A DNA stretch of 64,000 nt from Caldilineaceae bacterium (GTDB lineage Bacteria > Chloroflexota > Anaerolineae > Caldilineales > Caldilineaceae), in NCBI GenBank assembly GCA_019637685.1, contig JAHBVF010000003.1:223206-287205 (forward strand), in the 5' to 3' direction. Made by a program: the position numbers and the translations under genes. The notes below the pieces were generated by a model. The model was given only the letters and a program-made list of their open reading frames with translations. It was not told the DNA's origin and ran no database searches. Shown here in pieces: positions 53,805-63,182 of this stretch. Position 1 is the stretch's first letter. Each line of letters opens with the position of its first letter.

Positions 53805-54338
53805 TTAACGCATGGCTCGTTCATACAGAGCGTTGACTGTATTCCAGTTGCGGGCGGAGGCTGCCAGCCCCAGTGCCCGCTCGAAAAAAGCGCCGGTCAT
53901 TTTGGATCGGCCCGATCCGTTGGGGTAGTGGAGATACATTTCCCGGCCCGCCAGCCGCCATTCTTCCCCGCGGTTGGCAGGCACTGTCAACGTTTCCAGC
54001 AGCGCGGGATCGGGCGCTGCAGCCAGAAAGAGGACGTGCAGAAACTTTGGCTCCGCACCGGGGAAGGGGTTGCCATCCAAAATGCGGCGCAGTTCCTCTG
54101 GCGAGCGCAGAAGCACCGTCACATCAAAGCCAAAGTGGGCCAGAATAGCCGCTTCGATGCGGGCGGCGAGCGCTGGCGACTGGGCGGCGTCCGTCTCAAA
54201 GATGACATTCCCGCTCTGGACGTATGACGCCACATTGACAAAACCCAGAGATTCGTAGAGTGCCTTCAGATCGGCCATACGGATTTTCTTGTTCCCGCCG
54301 ACATTAATGCCGCGCAGGAGAGAAATGTGGATGGGCAT
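53805..54338 (-). CDS. DUF1697 family protein
   Basis: A 177-residue protein with the family opening [20 protein letters not shown] and [20 protein letters not shown], then PSEEL-like and [17 protein letters not shown], ending [18 protein letters not shown] and [12 protein letters not shown]. All are diagnostic of DUF1697, whose function is unknown. The ribosome site is weak. It stands alone, divergent from the dehydratase gene. Confidence 0.92.
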   Translation of the reverse strand: MPIHISLLRGINVGGNKKIRMADLKALYESLGFVNVASYVQSGNVIFETDAAQSPALAARIEAAILAHFGFDVTVLLRSPEELRRILDGNPFPGAEPKFLHVLFLAAAPDPALLETLTVPANRGEEWRLAGREMYLHYPNGSGRSKMTGAFFERALGLAASARNWNTVNALYERAMR

Positions 54339-54548
54339 TGGCTACTTTCTGGCGTGGGTCAGGATTCAAGAAAACTGTGGAGCCATTGTAACCGTCTGCC
54401 CCAGCGTCTGTCAACGCAACGCCGCCGAGCAGCACCCATTTTGCCCATCGCCCCTTTTGCCTTGCCTCTTTCCCTTTTGCCTTCTCCCACCGTTCCAGCG
54501 ATAATTCCCCTACGGAACCCACTATCCACCCCAAAGGAGACTCTCCCA

Positions 54549-56546
54549 ATGACCACCGCCACCTCCGCCAACGGCCACATTCCTGTGGACATCGGCGATT
54601 CCTCTCTTTTCGACGTACAGACCAACGCGGACGGACCCGCGGGCAGCCTGCCCCTGGACGACGATTTTCTGCGCCACGCGCCCAGCGGCGACATCTTTGG
54701 AATGTCCCAGAACGCGGGGATGGGCTGGGACCCCCGCTGGCTGCGCCGGCCCGAATTTCTGATTCTGAGCACCCAGGGCGGCATCCGCGCCGAGGACGGC
54801 ACGCCCATCGCCCTGGGCTACCACAGCGGCCACTGGGAAGTCGGGCTGCTCATGCAGGCCGCGGCGCGCACAATCGCGGACATGGAAATGGTCCCCTACG
54901 CGGGTTTTGTCACCGACCCCTGCGATGGACGAAGCCAGGGCACAACCGGAATGATGGATTCCCTGCCCTATCGCAACGACGCCGCCATTGTCCTGCGCCG
55001 CCTCATCCGCTCGCTGCCTACACGAAAAGGCGTGATGGGCGTGGCTACCTGTGACAAAGGACTGCCCGCGATGATGCTGGCCCTGGCCGCGCAACGGAGC
55101 CTGCCGGTGATTCTCGTCCCCGGCGGTGTGATGCTGCCCCCCACCGAAGGCGAAGATTCGGGCAAGGCCCAGACGATTGGCGTGCGCTACGCCCACGGCG
55201 AACTCACAATGGAAGAGGCCGCTGAGATCGGCTGCAAGACCTGCGCTTCCCCCGGCGGCGGTTGCCAGTTTTTGGGCACTGCGGCCACCAGCCAGGTGGT
55301 GGCCGAGGCCTTGGGCCTGACGCTGATGCACGCGGCCCTGGCCCCCTCCGGCCAGCCCATTTGGAAGGAGATGGCCGAACGTTCTGCCCGCGCCCTCGTT
55401 TCGCTATACGAAAACAAAGTCACGGCCACGGATATTTTGACGACGGACGCCCTGCACAACGCGATGGTTGTCCACGCCGCGTTCGGCGGCAGCACAAATC
55501 TGCTCATCCACATCCCCGCCATTGCCCACGCCGCGGGGCTGCCCCGGCCCACAGTGGACGACTGGCGGCACATCAACTCGCTTGTCCCCCGCCTGGTAGA
55601 TGTGCTGCCCAATGGGCCGGTGGGACACCCGACAGTGCAGTGCTGGCTGGCCGGCGGCGTGCCCGAGGTGATGCTCCATCTGCGGGAGCTGGACCTGCTG
55701 AAGCTGGACGCATTGACTGTCCACGGCGCGGCGCTGGGCGATCTGCTGGACGAATGGCAGGGGAGCGAACGGCGCAAACGGCTGCGGGAGCGCCTCTTTG
55801 AAGCCGACGGCATCGACCCGGACAATGTCATTATGTCCCCGGCCAAAGCCAAAGAGCGGGGCCTGACCAGTACCGTCACCTTCCCCGTGGGCAATCTGGC
55901 CCCGGAAGGCTCGGTCATCAAAAGCACGGCCATCGACCCGTCTGTGGTGGACGCGGACGGCGTCTACCGCAAAGTCGGCCCGGCCCGGGTCTTCACCAGC
56001 GAGCGGGAAGCCATCGCGGCCATCAAAGGCGAGGGTGGGCACAGCCTGAAAGCCGGGGATGTGCTGGTGCTCATGGGGCGGGGGCCGATGGGCAGCGGCA
56101 TGGAGGAGACGTATCAGCTCACCGCGGCCCTGCGCTATCTGGACTTTGGCAAGCAGGTAGCGCTGATCACCGACGCCCGCTTCTCCGGCGTCAGCACCGG
56201 CGCGTGCATCGGCCACATCGGGCCGGAAGCCCTGGCTGGCGGCCCGATCGGCCGGGTGCGGGAAGGCGACACCATCCGCATTGAAATTGACACTCGCAAC
56301 CTGACCGGCAGCCTGGACCTGATCGGCCACGACGGGCGCAGCTACACACCCGAGGAGGGCGCACAGGTGCTGGCAGGCCGGGGCGTCGATCCCGCCATTG
56401 CCGGCGACCCCCGCCTGCCCGACGACACAAAACTGTGGGCCGCGCTGCAGGCGGTCAGTGGCGGAACCTGGGGCGGCTGCGTCTATGATGTGGAGCGGAT
56501 TCTGGAAGTGCTGGACGCGGGGCAGAAGGCGCTGGGGGAGAAGTGA
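54549..56546 (+). CDS. YjhG/YagF-type sugar-acid dehydratase (D-xylonate dehydratase-like)
   Basis: A 665-residue member of the IlvD/Edd Fe-S dehydratases; ATG 54549 has AAAGGAG upstream. It resembles E. coli YjhG/YagF over its full length: [19 protein letters not shown] near 41, [20 protein letters not shown] near 122, [19 protein letters not shown] near 175 and [20 protein letters not shown] near 230 with the cluster Cys residues, and [20 protein letters not shown] near 540. Those enzymes dehydrate D-xylonate and similar sugar acids to 2-keto-3-deoxy acids. It stands alone with a terminator after it. Substrate assignment is by family only. Confidence 0.93.
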   Translation: MTTATSANGHIPVDIGDSSLFDVQTNADGPAGSLPLDDDFLRHAPSGDIFGMSQNAGMGWDPRWLRRPEFLILSTQGGIRAEDGTPIALGYHSGHWEVGLLMQAAARTIADMEMVPYAGFVTDPCDGRSQGTTGMMDSLPYRNDAAIVLRRLIRSLPTRKGVMGVATCDKGLPAMMLALAAQRSLPVILVPGGVMLPPTEGEDSGKAQTIGVRYAHGELTMEEAAEIGCKTCASPGGGCQFLGTAATSQVVAEALGLTLMHAALAPSGQPIWKEMAERSARALVSLYENKVTATDILTTDALHNAMVVHAAFGGSTNLLIHIPAIAHAAGLPRPTVDDWRHINSLVPRLVDVLPNGPVGHPTVQCWLAGGVPEVMLHLRELDLLKLDALTVHGAALGDLLDEWQGSERRKRLRERLFEADGIDPDNVIMSPAKAKERGLTSTVTFPVGNLAPEGSVIKSTAIDPSVVDADGVYRKVGPARVFTSEREAIAAIKGEGGHSLKAGDVLVLMGRGPMGSGMEETYQLTAALRYLDFGKQVALITDARFSGVSTGACIGHIGPEALAGGPIGRVREGDTIRIEIDTRNLTGSLDLIGHDGRSYTPEEGAQVLAGRGVDPAIAGDPRLPDDTKLWAALQAVSGGTWGGCVYDVERILEVLDAGQKALGEK

Positions 56547-56627
56547 GCCACGGATAAGCACTGATGAACGCGGGTGACAACGGATGGCACGCCTGAATTT
56601 CTCTGCGGGAGAATTTCCTTTTTTGGC

Positions 56628-56675
56628 AACTGCTCAGGCGCGACGCACCCAACGCCTGAGCAGTTACCCTTTTTC
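56628..56675 (+). terminator. Terminator after the dehydratase gene
   Basis: 13-bp perfect stem (56628-56640 with 56653-56665), 12-nt loop, then ACCCTTTTTCT. Confidence 0.85.
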
Positions 56676-56687
56676 TGGTGGAATCAA

Positions 56688-56969
56688 ATGTTCATACGGC
56701 TGTGGCAGGAACGACAACGCAGACGCAAACGGGAAGCCGCGATGCTGGCCTGGGCGCGGCAGGAGATTCTGGCTGCCGCGCCCTTCGGCTACGGCCATTT
56801 CCAGGGCGAGGACGGCTATCGTATCTGGGATGAACGGCTGGACCCCGGCTTTGTGGCTTTTGCATCGACAGCAGAAGGTGCGGAAGTGTGGATTATTGAG
56901 CAGTTTCTACAGGAAGCGGACAGCCGCAAACCAGAATCCAAGAACTCGACTGAAACGCTGCCAGAGTAG
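56688..56969 (+). CDS. Small hypothetical protein, 93 residues
   Basis: Starts at ATG 56688, 13 bp past the terminator, with GGTGG upstream; the longer frame runs through the hairpin. The N-terminus is very basic (QERQRRRKREAAMLAWARQE) and the rest mixed (FGYGHFQGEDGYRIWDERLD, AEGAEVWIIEQFLQEADS). No family recognised. Reality is likely because codon use stays coding-like. Confidence 0.5.
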   Translation: MFIRLWQERQRRRKREAAMLAWARQEILAAAPFGYGHFQGEDGYRIWDERLDPGFVAFASTAEGAEVWIIEQFLQEADSRKPESKNSTETLPE

Positions 56970-57021
56970 TCTGGATTGAGTTTTGCACATAAGATTTCAT
57001 CATTGACAAAGGAAAACCGCT

Positions 57022-57462
57022 ATGCATCCCTTCCCCCACACCTACCAGGCCAGCGCCAGCGCTCAGCCAACCACTACAGTCGCCGTTGCCTCCCCCGGCT
57101 TGCCCGGTCTGAATACCGACGCCCCAGCCGAATTCGACGGCCCCGGCGATCTCTGGTCGCCAGAGACCCTATTGACCGCGGCAGTAGCCGATTGCTTTGT
57201 CCTTACCTTTCGGGGCATTGCCAAAGCCTCCCGCCTGGAATGGAATGCCCTGGACTGCTACGCCGAAGGAACCCTCGACCGGGTGGAACGGGTCACCCGT
57301 TTCAGCGCTTTTCGGATTGTGGCCGAGCTGCGCCTGCCGCGGGGCAGCGACGCGGAGCAGGCCGAGAAATTGCTCCACAAAGCCGAACGGAGCTGCCTGA
57401 TCACCAACTCTTTCGTGGCCGAAACAACGCTGGAGACGCGGGTGGTTGTGGACGCAGGGTAG
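57022..57462 (+). CDS. OsmC/Ohr family peroxiredoxin-like protein
   Basis: A 146-residue protein with AAAGGA before the ATG. It has both conserved cysteines of the family: Cys58 in AAVADCFVLTFRGIAK and Cys125 in AERSCLITNSF, and the expected Glu in SPETLLTAAV near 48. Family members reduce organic hydroperoxides with lipoyl or thiol partners. A terminator follows 80 bp downstream. Single gene. Confidence 0.92.
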   Translation: MHPFPHTYQASASAQPTTTVAVASPGLPGLNTDAPAEFDGPGDLWSPETLLTAAVADCFVLTFRGIAKASRLEWNALDCYAEGTLDRVERVTRFSAFRIVAELRLPRGSDAEQAEKLLHKAERSCLITNSFVAETTLETRVVVDAG

Positions 57463-57544
57463 ACAGCGTTTGATGGCGGACGGCGGACGGTAGACCGCTG
57501 GATAGTTGAACATTTCAAAAAAATAGCAATTCATGCAGTTTGTG

Positions 57545-57585
57545 AAGGAACGCGAAGTCTTTAAATTTGCTTCGCGTTCTTTTCT
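57545..57585 (+). terminator. Terminator after the OsmC gene
   Basis: 10-bp stem (57548-57557 with 57570-57579), 12-nt AT-rich loop, then TTTTC. Confidence 0.85.
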
Positions 57586-57718
57586 GTGGCTTGGTGGATC
57601 GTCTTTGTTTCTAGCGGCCTGTGCCCACATCCAGCACGAACCAGCCCCCAATTCTTTGAGCATTTCGTCAAACTCTGGCATACTCTTTTGAACGCGTCCA
57701 ACGACAGGAGCCGGACCA

Positions 57719-58021
57719 ATGCCTATTTACGAATATGCCTGCGCCAGTTGCGGGGAAGTCTTCGATCAATTGTGGCCGACTGTGCGTGCCGCGCAAGAGG
57801 CCACCGCCGCCGGCAAACAGCCCGTCTGCCCGGTTTGCGGTGACAGCGATACAGAACGGATCGTCTCCCAGGTGGCGGTGCTGGGCGGATTGGGCGGATT
57901 GACGCCCAGCGAACAGCGGGCATCCGACGCCAGCGAGACAGCCCAGGCAGAAAAGATGGCCTCCTTCCTGCCCAAAGAACAGATCGACCAGTTCCGGACC
58001 AATAAAAAGAAGAAGGGATGA
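57719..58021 (+). CDS. FmdB-family zinc-ribbon regulatory protein
   Basis: A 100-residue protein behind AGGAG. The zinc ribbon uses Cys8/Cys11 (YACASCGEVFD) and Cys37/Cys40 (PVCPVCGDSDTERI). The N-terminus MPIYEYAC is the standard FmdB start. The rest is low complexity and ends KKKKG. First described beside formamidase genes; the real role of most copies is unknown. The stop codon lies inside a perfect 23-bp hairpin. Confidence 0.92.
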   Translation: MPIYEYACASCGEVFDQLWPTVRAAQEATAAGKQPVCPVCGDSDTERIVSQVAVLGGLGGLTPSEQRASDASETAQAEKMASFLPKEQIDQFRTNKKKKG

Positions 58022-58071
58022 CAAGATGACAGGATAAGTAGCACATTCATCCTGTCATCTTGTCATCCCTT
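58013..58071. repeat. Perfect 23-bp hairpin overlapping the fmdB stop codon (GACAGGATG family)
   Basis: Arms 58013-58035 and 58049-58071 are exact complements with a 13-nt loop. Same family as the repeats at 42922 and 43384 and a half-copy at 60096-60130. No T run follows, so termination is uncertain. Confidence 0.85.
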
Positions 58072-58128
58072 CATTCTGGCTTACCGATTTTTCCGTCCTT
58101 CCTCCAATCAACCGGTAATATAAACCCT

Positions 58129-59385
58129 ATGCTCGGCCAAATCCCCTTCGGCGTTGCCGACTATTTTTGGGAAGAAGCGCTCCAACGCCAGGAATTGATC
58201 GCCGAACTGCTGGCGACCTTTCGTCGTTGGGGCTATGGGGATGTGATCCCCCCCGCGTTTGAATACGCGACCTCGCTCAGCGCCCAGGCCAGCGCCGGCC
58301 TGCAAGCCGAGATGTACCGCTTTCTGGACCGGGACGGCAAAACCCTGGCCCTGCGCCCAGAGTTCACCACACCGGTGGCCCGGCTGGTGGGAACGCGGCT
58401 GCACGACTGGCCGATGCCCCAGCGCTTCTGCTATGCGGGCAGTGTCTTCCGCTATGTGGACCCCCAGGCCGGTCGCCAGCGGGAGTTCTGGCAGGCGGGG
58501 GTGGAACTTTTCGGCGCTGCTTCGCCGGATGCGGACGCGGAGGTGTTGGCCCTGACCGCCGAAGCCATGGCCGTGGCCGGGCTACGGGACTATCGCATTG
58601 TTCTGGGGCAGATTCGCTACTTCAGCGGTCTGTTGGCCGCGCTCGATTTGACCGACGCCCAGAGCGAGGCACTGCGCTGGGCCATCGAACGCAAGAGCGA
58701 ACCGGCTCTGAACGACTTTTTGCGCGACATGCCCCTGGGCGCGGGCCAGCGTCAGGCAGTGGAAGCGCTGCCCGGGCTGAGCGGGGGTGACATCCAGCGC
58801 GTGATGGATCAGGCCGAGCGCCACTGCCTGAATGGGGAGATGCACCGGGCGCTGGTCAATCTGCGCGCGGTGGTGGACGCAGCAGACGGCTACGATATTC
58901 TCAATTCCGTCGTGCTGGACCTGACCGAAATCCGCAGCCTCGGCTATTACACGGGCATCAGCTTTGAAGCCCTGGCCCCGGAATCGGGCTTTTCCATCGG
59001 CAGTGGTGGCCGCTACGACGATCTGGTGGGACATTTTGGCCCAGCCCAGCCCGCGGTGGGCGTCGCCCTGGGCGTGGATCGTCTGCTATTGGCCTGCCAG
59101 CGTCAGTCCGGCACGCCCAGCACACCCCAGCCCACGCGGCCCCACGCGTTGGTTCTCAGCGCTCACAATCAGGCGGCAATGGCACAAGTGCAGAGTTGGC
59201 GGGCGCAGGGCTATCGGCTGCAAGTGGAAGTCAACGGGCGCGGGCTGACAGATGTGCTGGCCTATGCAGCGCGGATCGGTGTGGGCCAGGTGCTGGCGTG
59301 GGAAACAGACCGCTTCCTTGCCTATCACCCCAATGCCGATGGCCTTTTCGTGCCCAGCCAGGGAGAAATTTCTTTTGATGACTAA
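58129..59385 (+). CDS. hisZ: ATP phosphoribosyltransferase regulatory subunit
   Basis: A 418-residue histidyl-tRNA-synthetase paralogue. ATG 58129 (MLGQIPFGVADYFWEEALQR) follows a weak ribosome site. It has the class II core (FEYATSLSAQASAGLQAEMY, LALRPEFTTPVARLVGTRL, GSVFRYVDPQAGRQREFWQA) and SGFSIGSGGRYDDLVGHFG near 285. It lacks the tRNA-binding refinements of HisS and pairs with a short HisG. The C-terminal 90 residues resemble an anticodon-binding domain, which many HisZ proteins lack. It regulates the first step of histidine synthesis. It overlaps hisG by 8 bp. Confidence 0.9.
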   Translation: MLGQIPFGVADYFWEEALQRQELIAELLATFRRWGYGDVIPPAFEYATSLSAQASAGLQAEMYRFLDRDGKTLALRPEFTTPVARLVGTRLHDWPMPQRFCYAGSVFRYVDPQAGRQREFWQAGVELFGAASPDADAEVLALTAEAMAVAGLRDYRIVLGQIRYFSGLLAALDLTDAQSEALRWAIERKSEPALNDFLRDMPLGAGQRQAVEALPGLSGGDIQRVMDQAERHCLNGEMHRALVNLRAVVDAADGYDILNSVVLDLTEIRSLGYYTGISFEALAPESGFSIGSGGRYDDLVGHFGPAQPAVGVALGVDRLLLACQRQSGTPSTPQPTRPHALVLSAHNQAAMAQVQSWRAQGYRLQVEVNGRGLTDVLAYAARIGVGQVLAWETDRFLAYHPNADGLFVPSQGEISFDD

Positions 59386-60058
59386 TCCCGCCGCTCTTGC
59401 CCAGGAAAACGAGACCAGCAGAGCGAACCGCCCACCGCTGCTTTTCGCTCTGCCCAAAGGGCGGATGGCTGACGAGAGTCTAGCCTTTCTGGAAAGGACA
59501 GGTCTAACTGGCCCACTGGATACGAATAGTCGCAAGCTGGTCCTGCCCAACGAAGATGGCAGCATCGGCTTTGTGATGGCAAAGCCGTGGGATGTGCCTA
59601 CTTATGTGGAATATGGCGCGGCCGACGTGGGCATCTGTGGCTTGGATGTGTTGCGTGAGAGCGGACGGAAGGTCCACGAACCACTCTTGCTGCCCTTTGA
59701 GTATTGCCGCCTGAGTGTGGCAGGGCCAGCCAACCGCCCAGACACGCCTTTGCGCTATGCCAGCCAACCCCGCATCGCCACCAAATATCCCCGGCTGGCC
59801 CAGGAGTTTTTCCGGCAAAGGGGGGTCAATGCCGAAGTCATTGGGCTGTCCGGCTCGGTGGAGTTGGGACCGGTGCTGAATTTGGCCGATCTGATTGTGG
59901 ATATTGTGGAGACCGGCTCTACTCTACGCGCCAACGGGCTGGTGGAGATCCGCACTATTTTAGAGGTTCAGGCTGTGCTGATCGTCAATCGCGCCGCCTA
60001 TCAGTTGAAGAGCAGGGAAATTCAGGGGATTATTGAACGGGTGCGGGCAGTCATTTAG
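59378..60058 (+). CDS. hisG: ATP phosphoribosyltransferase, short form
   Basis: A 226-residue enzyme catalysing the first step of histidine synthesis. ATG 59378 overlaps the hisZ stop by 8 bp. Signature text: LLFALPKGRMADESLAFLER near 20, ADVGICGLDVLRES near 80, RIATKYPRLAQEFFRQRGV near 130, and the PRPP-binding DLIVDIVETGSTLRANGL near 172. It lacks the C-terminal ACT-like regulatory domain of long HisG and so needs HisZ, which is present. No other his genes are near. Confidence 0.94.
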   Translation: MTNPAALAQENETSRANRPPLLFALPKGRMADESLAFLERTGLTGPLDTNSRKLVLPNEDGSIGFVMAKPWDVPTYVEYGAADVGICGLDVLRESGRKVHEPLLLPFEYCRLSVAGPANRPDTPLRYASQPRIATKYPRLAQEFFRQRGVNAEVIGLSGSVELGPVLNLADLIVDIVETGSTLRANGLVEIRTILEVQAVLIVNRAAYQLKSREIQGIIERVRAVI

Positions 60059-60144
60059 GCGGTGCCGGGTGTCGGGTATCAAGTGTCAATCGCACGACTG
60101 GTCATCCTGTCCCCCTTCATTTTGTCATCTTTTCAGGAGTACGA

Positions 60145-60666
60145 ATGGCCGAAATCATCGAATCTGACACCATTCCCGGCGTGAAGTTTGCGGTCCTGCG
60201 CGCCTTTGCCGACGAGCGGGGGCGCTTTGTGGAGACCTTCCGCAAGGAGTGGTTTCCCGAACGTTCGTGGGAGCGGGTGCAGAGCAATCGCAGCGATTCC
60301 AAAGCCGGTGTGTTGCGCGGGCTGCACCACCACCGCCAGCAGGTGGACTACTGGTATTGTCCCTTTGGCACAATCCGGGTGGCTCTGGCCGATGTGCGCC
60401 CGGATTCACCGGGCTATTTGCAGACCGAAATTGTCGAGATCGGCGACGCTAATCAGATGGGTGTCTTCATCCCCGTCGGTGTGGCCCACGGCTTTGTAGC
60501 GCTGACCGACGCCACGCTCACGTATATTGTGGACAACTATTACGACGGCGCGGACGAATTCGGTGTGGCCTGGGACGATCCGACTCTCGCCATCGGCTGG
60601 GGTGTCAGTGACCCGATTCTCTCGCCGCGGGACAGGCAGAACAGAAGATTGGAGATTGGAGATTAG
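60145..60666 (+). CDS. dTDP-4-dehydrorhamnose 3,5-epimerase-like (RmlC) cupin protein
   Basis: A 173-residue protein behind AGGAG. RmlC marks: FADERGRFVETFRKEWFPER near 21, the catalytic-His segment VLRGLHHHRQQVDYWYCPFG with His61, and FIPVGVAHGFVALTDATLTY near 110. The segment YYDGADEFGVAWDDPTLAIGW near 134 fits. True RmlC makes dTDP-L-rhamnose precursors; no rmlA, B or D is near, so it may act on another nucleotide sugar. The last codons run into a GATTGGAGATTGG repeat. Confidence 0.88.
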   Translation: MAEIIESDTIPGVKFAVLRAFADERGRFVETFRKEWFPERSWERVQSNRSDSKAGVLRGLHHHRQQVDYWYCPFGTIRVALADVRPDSPGYLQTEIVEIGDANQMGVFIPVGVAHGFVALTDATLTYIVDNYYDGADEFGVAWDDPTLAIGWGVSDPILSPRDRQNRRLEIGD

Positions 60667-60720
60667 AGATTGGGTATCGACAGATCGCCACTTCCCAATC
60701 TCCAATCTCCCAATCTCTCC
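60652..60720. repeat. GATTGGAGA-type intergenic inverted repeat
   Basis: Repeated GATTGGAGATTGG on the left (60650-60675) faces CCCAATCTCC and CCAATCTCCC on the right (60694-60717). It spans the stops of the convergent RmlC-like and pyrB genes. Same family as 35867-35926. Confidence 0.7.
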
Positions 60721-60722
60721 CC

Positions 60723-61679
60723 CTACGCCCGCCCCAGCACGGAAGCCAGCAGAGCCATCCGAATGTACATTCCATTGCGCATCTGGCGGAAATAGGCGGC
60801 GCGGGGGTCGTCATCCACGCCGTAGCTGATCTCGCCCACACGGGGCAGAGGGTGCATCACAATCATCTGCTCCTTGGCCTGGGTCAGCAGTTCCTCGTCC
60901 ACCACATACAGATCCTTCACCCGGTCATACGCGGCCAGATCAGTGAAACGTTCCCGCTGCACACGGGTCACATAGAGAACATCCGACGCCGCGATGGCGT
61001 CGGGCAGGCTTTCCACTTCTTCAAAGCTGTGGCCCGCGCCCCGCACAACATCCAGCACATCGCTGGGCATACGCAGAATATCCGGGCTGACAAAGCGGAA
61101 GGTCACGTTGTAGTTGACCAGCAGTTTGGTCAGGCTGTGGACGGTTCGCCCATATTTCAGGTCGCCCACCATTGTGACCGTCAGCCCCTCCACCTTGCCC
61201 AACTCCTCCACAATTGTAAAGAGATCGAGCAGCGCCTGCGTGGGATGCTCCCCCACACCGTCGCCCGCGTTGATAACCGGGTTTTCCGCATAGTGGGCGG
61301 CTGTGGCCGCCGCGCCCACCTCTGGATGGCGCAGGACGATCACATCTGAATAGCTTTCCAGGGTGCGAATGGTGTCGGGCAGGCTTTCGCCTTTGGAGAC
61401 AGAGCTGTACTGGACATTATTGATAGGGATCACCTGCCCACCCAGACGCATCATCGCGGCCATAAAGCTGGAACTGGTACGGGTGGACGGCTCGTAAAAC
61501 AGGTTGGCGAGAATTTTGCCCTGGAGCAGGTCCGCGCCACCGAAGCGCTCCACCAGCACCCGCATTTCGTGGGCCACGCCAAAAATGTAGTCCAGCTTTG
61601 TCCTGTCAAACTGGCTGACGCTGAGAATGTCCTGCCCGGCGAAGGAAGGGGTGGGCAGGGACGGTGTGTTGGGTCGCAT
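60723..61679 (-). CDS. pyrB: Aspartate carbamoyltransferase catalytic subunit
   Basis: A 318-residue enzyme of pyrimidine synthesis that joins carbamoyl phosphate and aspartate. AGGAGG precedes the ATG. Carbamoyl-phosphate site STRTSSSF at 65-72, [15 protein letters not shown] near 140, and [18 protein letters not shown] near 170; aspartate-site residues in TRVQRERF near 236 and [10 protein letters not shown] near 275. No pyrI regulatory subunit is seen nearby. pyrC lies upstream on the same strand, but a terminator between them implies a separate promoter for pyrB. Confidence 0.96.
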   Translation of the reverse strand: MRPNTPSLPTPSFAGQDILSVSQFDRTKLDYIFGVAHEMRVLVERFGGADLLQGKILANLFYEPSTRTSSSFMAAMMRLGGQVIPINNVQYSSVSKGESLPDTIRTLESYSDVIVLRHPEVGAAATAAHYAENPVINAGDGVGEHPTQALLDLFTIVEELGKVEGLTVTMVGDLKYGRTVHSLTKLLVNYNVTFRFVSPDILRMPSDVLDVVRGAGHSFEEVESLPDAIAASDVLYVTRVQRERFTDLAAYDRVKDLYVVDEELLTQAKEQMIVMHPLPRVGEISYGVDDDPRAAYFRQMRNGMYIRMALLASVLGRA

Positions 61680-61689
61680 AGTAGCCTCC

Positions 61690-61803
61690 TGTGGGTTAGG
61701 GATTGGGGACTAGGGATTGGGGACTGGAGATTAGCGACTGGTAAGTGACAACGTTCCCAACGGATTGCCCGTGCCCCAGTCCCCGCTCCCCAATCCCCTT
61801 CCC
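61690..61803. repeat. GATTGGGGA-type intergenic repeat between pyrB and pyrC
   Basis: GGGATTGGGGACT is repeated on the left and CCCCAGTCCCC with CTCCCCAATCCCC lies on the right. It fills most of the space in which the pyrB promoter should lie. Confidence 0.65.
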
Positions 61804-61837
61804 TACAAAAAAGCGACGGGGCAAATGTCCCGTCGCT
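61804..61837 (-). terminator. Terminator of pyrC
   Basis: On the minus strand a 9-bp stem (61829-61837 with 61812-61820) is followed by TTTTTTGTAG. It lies 4 bp past the pyrC stop. Confidence 0.85.
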
Positions 61838-61840
61838 CTG

Positions 61841-62944
61841 TCAAACCGATTGAAACAAAACTCGACCGCTGCCTGGATCGGCAAGAATCCTGTCGCCGTC
61901 GTAGACCACCCGGCCACGCAGAGTCACTTTCTCCACTTTGCCAAACACAGACCACCCGGCAAAAGGGGTCCAGCCGGCTTTTGTGCGCTGCCCGGCATCC
62001 GACAATTCGTAACGCGCATCCACATCCACCTGCACAAAAGTGTCGGGCTGGCTGGGCAGGCCGTAGACGCGGCGGGGGTTCTCCTCACAGCGCAACAGAA
62101 TATCATCCAGCGTCAACCGCCCGTCGTGAACTGCGGTGAGCAGAAGCGGCAGCATTGTTTCCACCCCTGGCACGCCGGGCGGGGGGGTGGGGCCGGCTTT
62201 CTCGGCCAATGTGTGGGGCGCGTGATCTGTGGCGAAAATGTCCACAACCGCCAGGTTTTCCCACATCGCCGCCACATCATCCGGTGTTGCCAGCCGCGGG
62301 CGCATATCCCCCCGCGCGGCCAGGCGGGGCAGGTCATCGCTGCTCAGGAAGAGGTGGTGGGGCGTCACCTCGCAGGTGACGGGATAGCCGCGATCCTTCG
62401 CCCGGCGGATCAGTTCGATCTCGCTGCGTCGGGTCACGTGGACAATATGCAGCGGCACGTCGTAGAGATGGCTCAGATTCAAACAGACCGGGAGCATCAA
62501 TTCTTCGGCGTGAACAGCGACGGGGCCGAGCGCGGAATGGGGTGTGTCGCCCGCCATCTCAGTGGCTTTCTCTCCCCACGTGCGGAAAAAGCGGTGCAGC
62601 AGACCCAGATCCTCGATGCGCAGGCTGCCGAAAGTCTCGCTGACGTAGATTTTCAGCCCGCAGGCGCGGGGCGCGATGGGCAAATAGGCGTCAAGCTGAT
62701 CGGTTGTCGCGCCGACAAACAGCCCCACATCACAGACGGCTTTGGCCGCGGCCAGGGCAGCCTTTTGGGCAAAGCGCGCCGGTGTGTCGGTGGGTGGAAC
62801 GGTGTTGGGCATATCCAGCACAGCAGTCACACCACCGGCCAGGGCCGCGGCTGTCCCCGTATAGAAGTCCTCTTTGTGGGTATAGCCCGGCTCGCGCAGA
62901 TGGACGTGGGCATCGATGAGTCCGGGAAGTTGTACGGTTGCCAA
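61841..62944 (-). CDS. pyrC: Dihydroorotase, CAD-like short form
   Basis: A 367-residue amidohydrolase that closes carbamoyl-aspartate to dihydroorotate. The start is TTG 62944, with AGGAG 6 bases upstream. The metal-binding HVH motif (His13, His15 in [12 protein letters not shown]) comes almost at the N-terminus. The usual first 40 residues of the beta-sandwich are therefore absent, as in the dihydroorotase domain of animal CAD. Other ligands: THKEDF near 22, VTPHHLFLS near 200 and [15 protein letters not shown] near 235 with the catalytic Asp. It is upstream of pyrB. Confidence 0.94.
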   Translation of the reverse strand: MATVQLPGLIDAHVHLREPGYTHKEDFYTGTAAALAGGVTAVLDMPNTVPPTDTPARFAQKAALAAAKAVCDVGLFVGATTDQLDAYLPIAPRACGLKIYVSETFGSLRIEDLGLLHRFFRTWGEKATEMAGDTPHSALGPVAVHAEELMLPVCLNLSHLYDVPLHIVHVTRRSEIELIRRAKDRGYPVTCEVTPHHLFLSSDDLPRLAARGDMRPRLATPDDVAAMWENLAVVDIFATDHAPHTLAEKAGPTPPPGVPGVETMLPLLLTAVHDGRLTLDDILLRCEENPRRVYGLPSQPDTFVQVDVDARYELSDAGQRTKAGWTPFAGWSVFGKVEKVTLRGRVVYDGDRILADPGSGRVLFQSV

Positions 62945-63059
62945 GAGATTCTCCTGCTGGCTGTCAGATGATGACAGGTGGACAAACGAACCAATTGTAC
63001 TCTATTCCCAATGGGGGGGCCAAATGGAGTTGTGGCCGAATCAGAAGCAGACCCACTTT

Positions 63060-63084
63060 CACATCTGGACAGATGTGGTACAAT
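63060..63084 (+). promoter_or_regulatory. Palindrome and -10 box upstream of lon
   Basis: CACATCT and AGATGTG (7-bp arms, 4-nt spacer, 63060-63077) lie directly before TACAAT (63079-63084), the best -10 candidate for lon. The -35 region is poor, which could mean activator dependence or an alternative sigma factor. No CIRCE element was seen. Confidence 0.4.
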
Positions 63085-63182
63085 TCCGTCATTCCCACAC
63101 TAGCCTATATTGGACATCTTGTGGCACACTAGGACATTCAGGCTGATGCGACAGAGTTCACAAATCAACAAAGCAGAAACAA

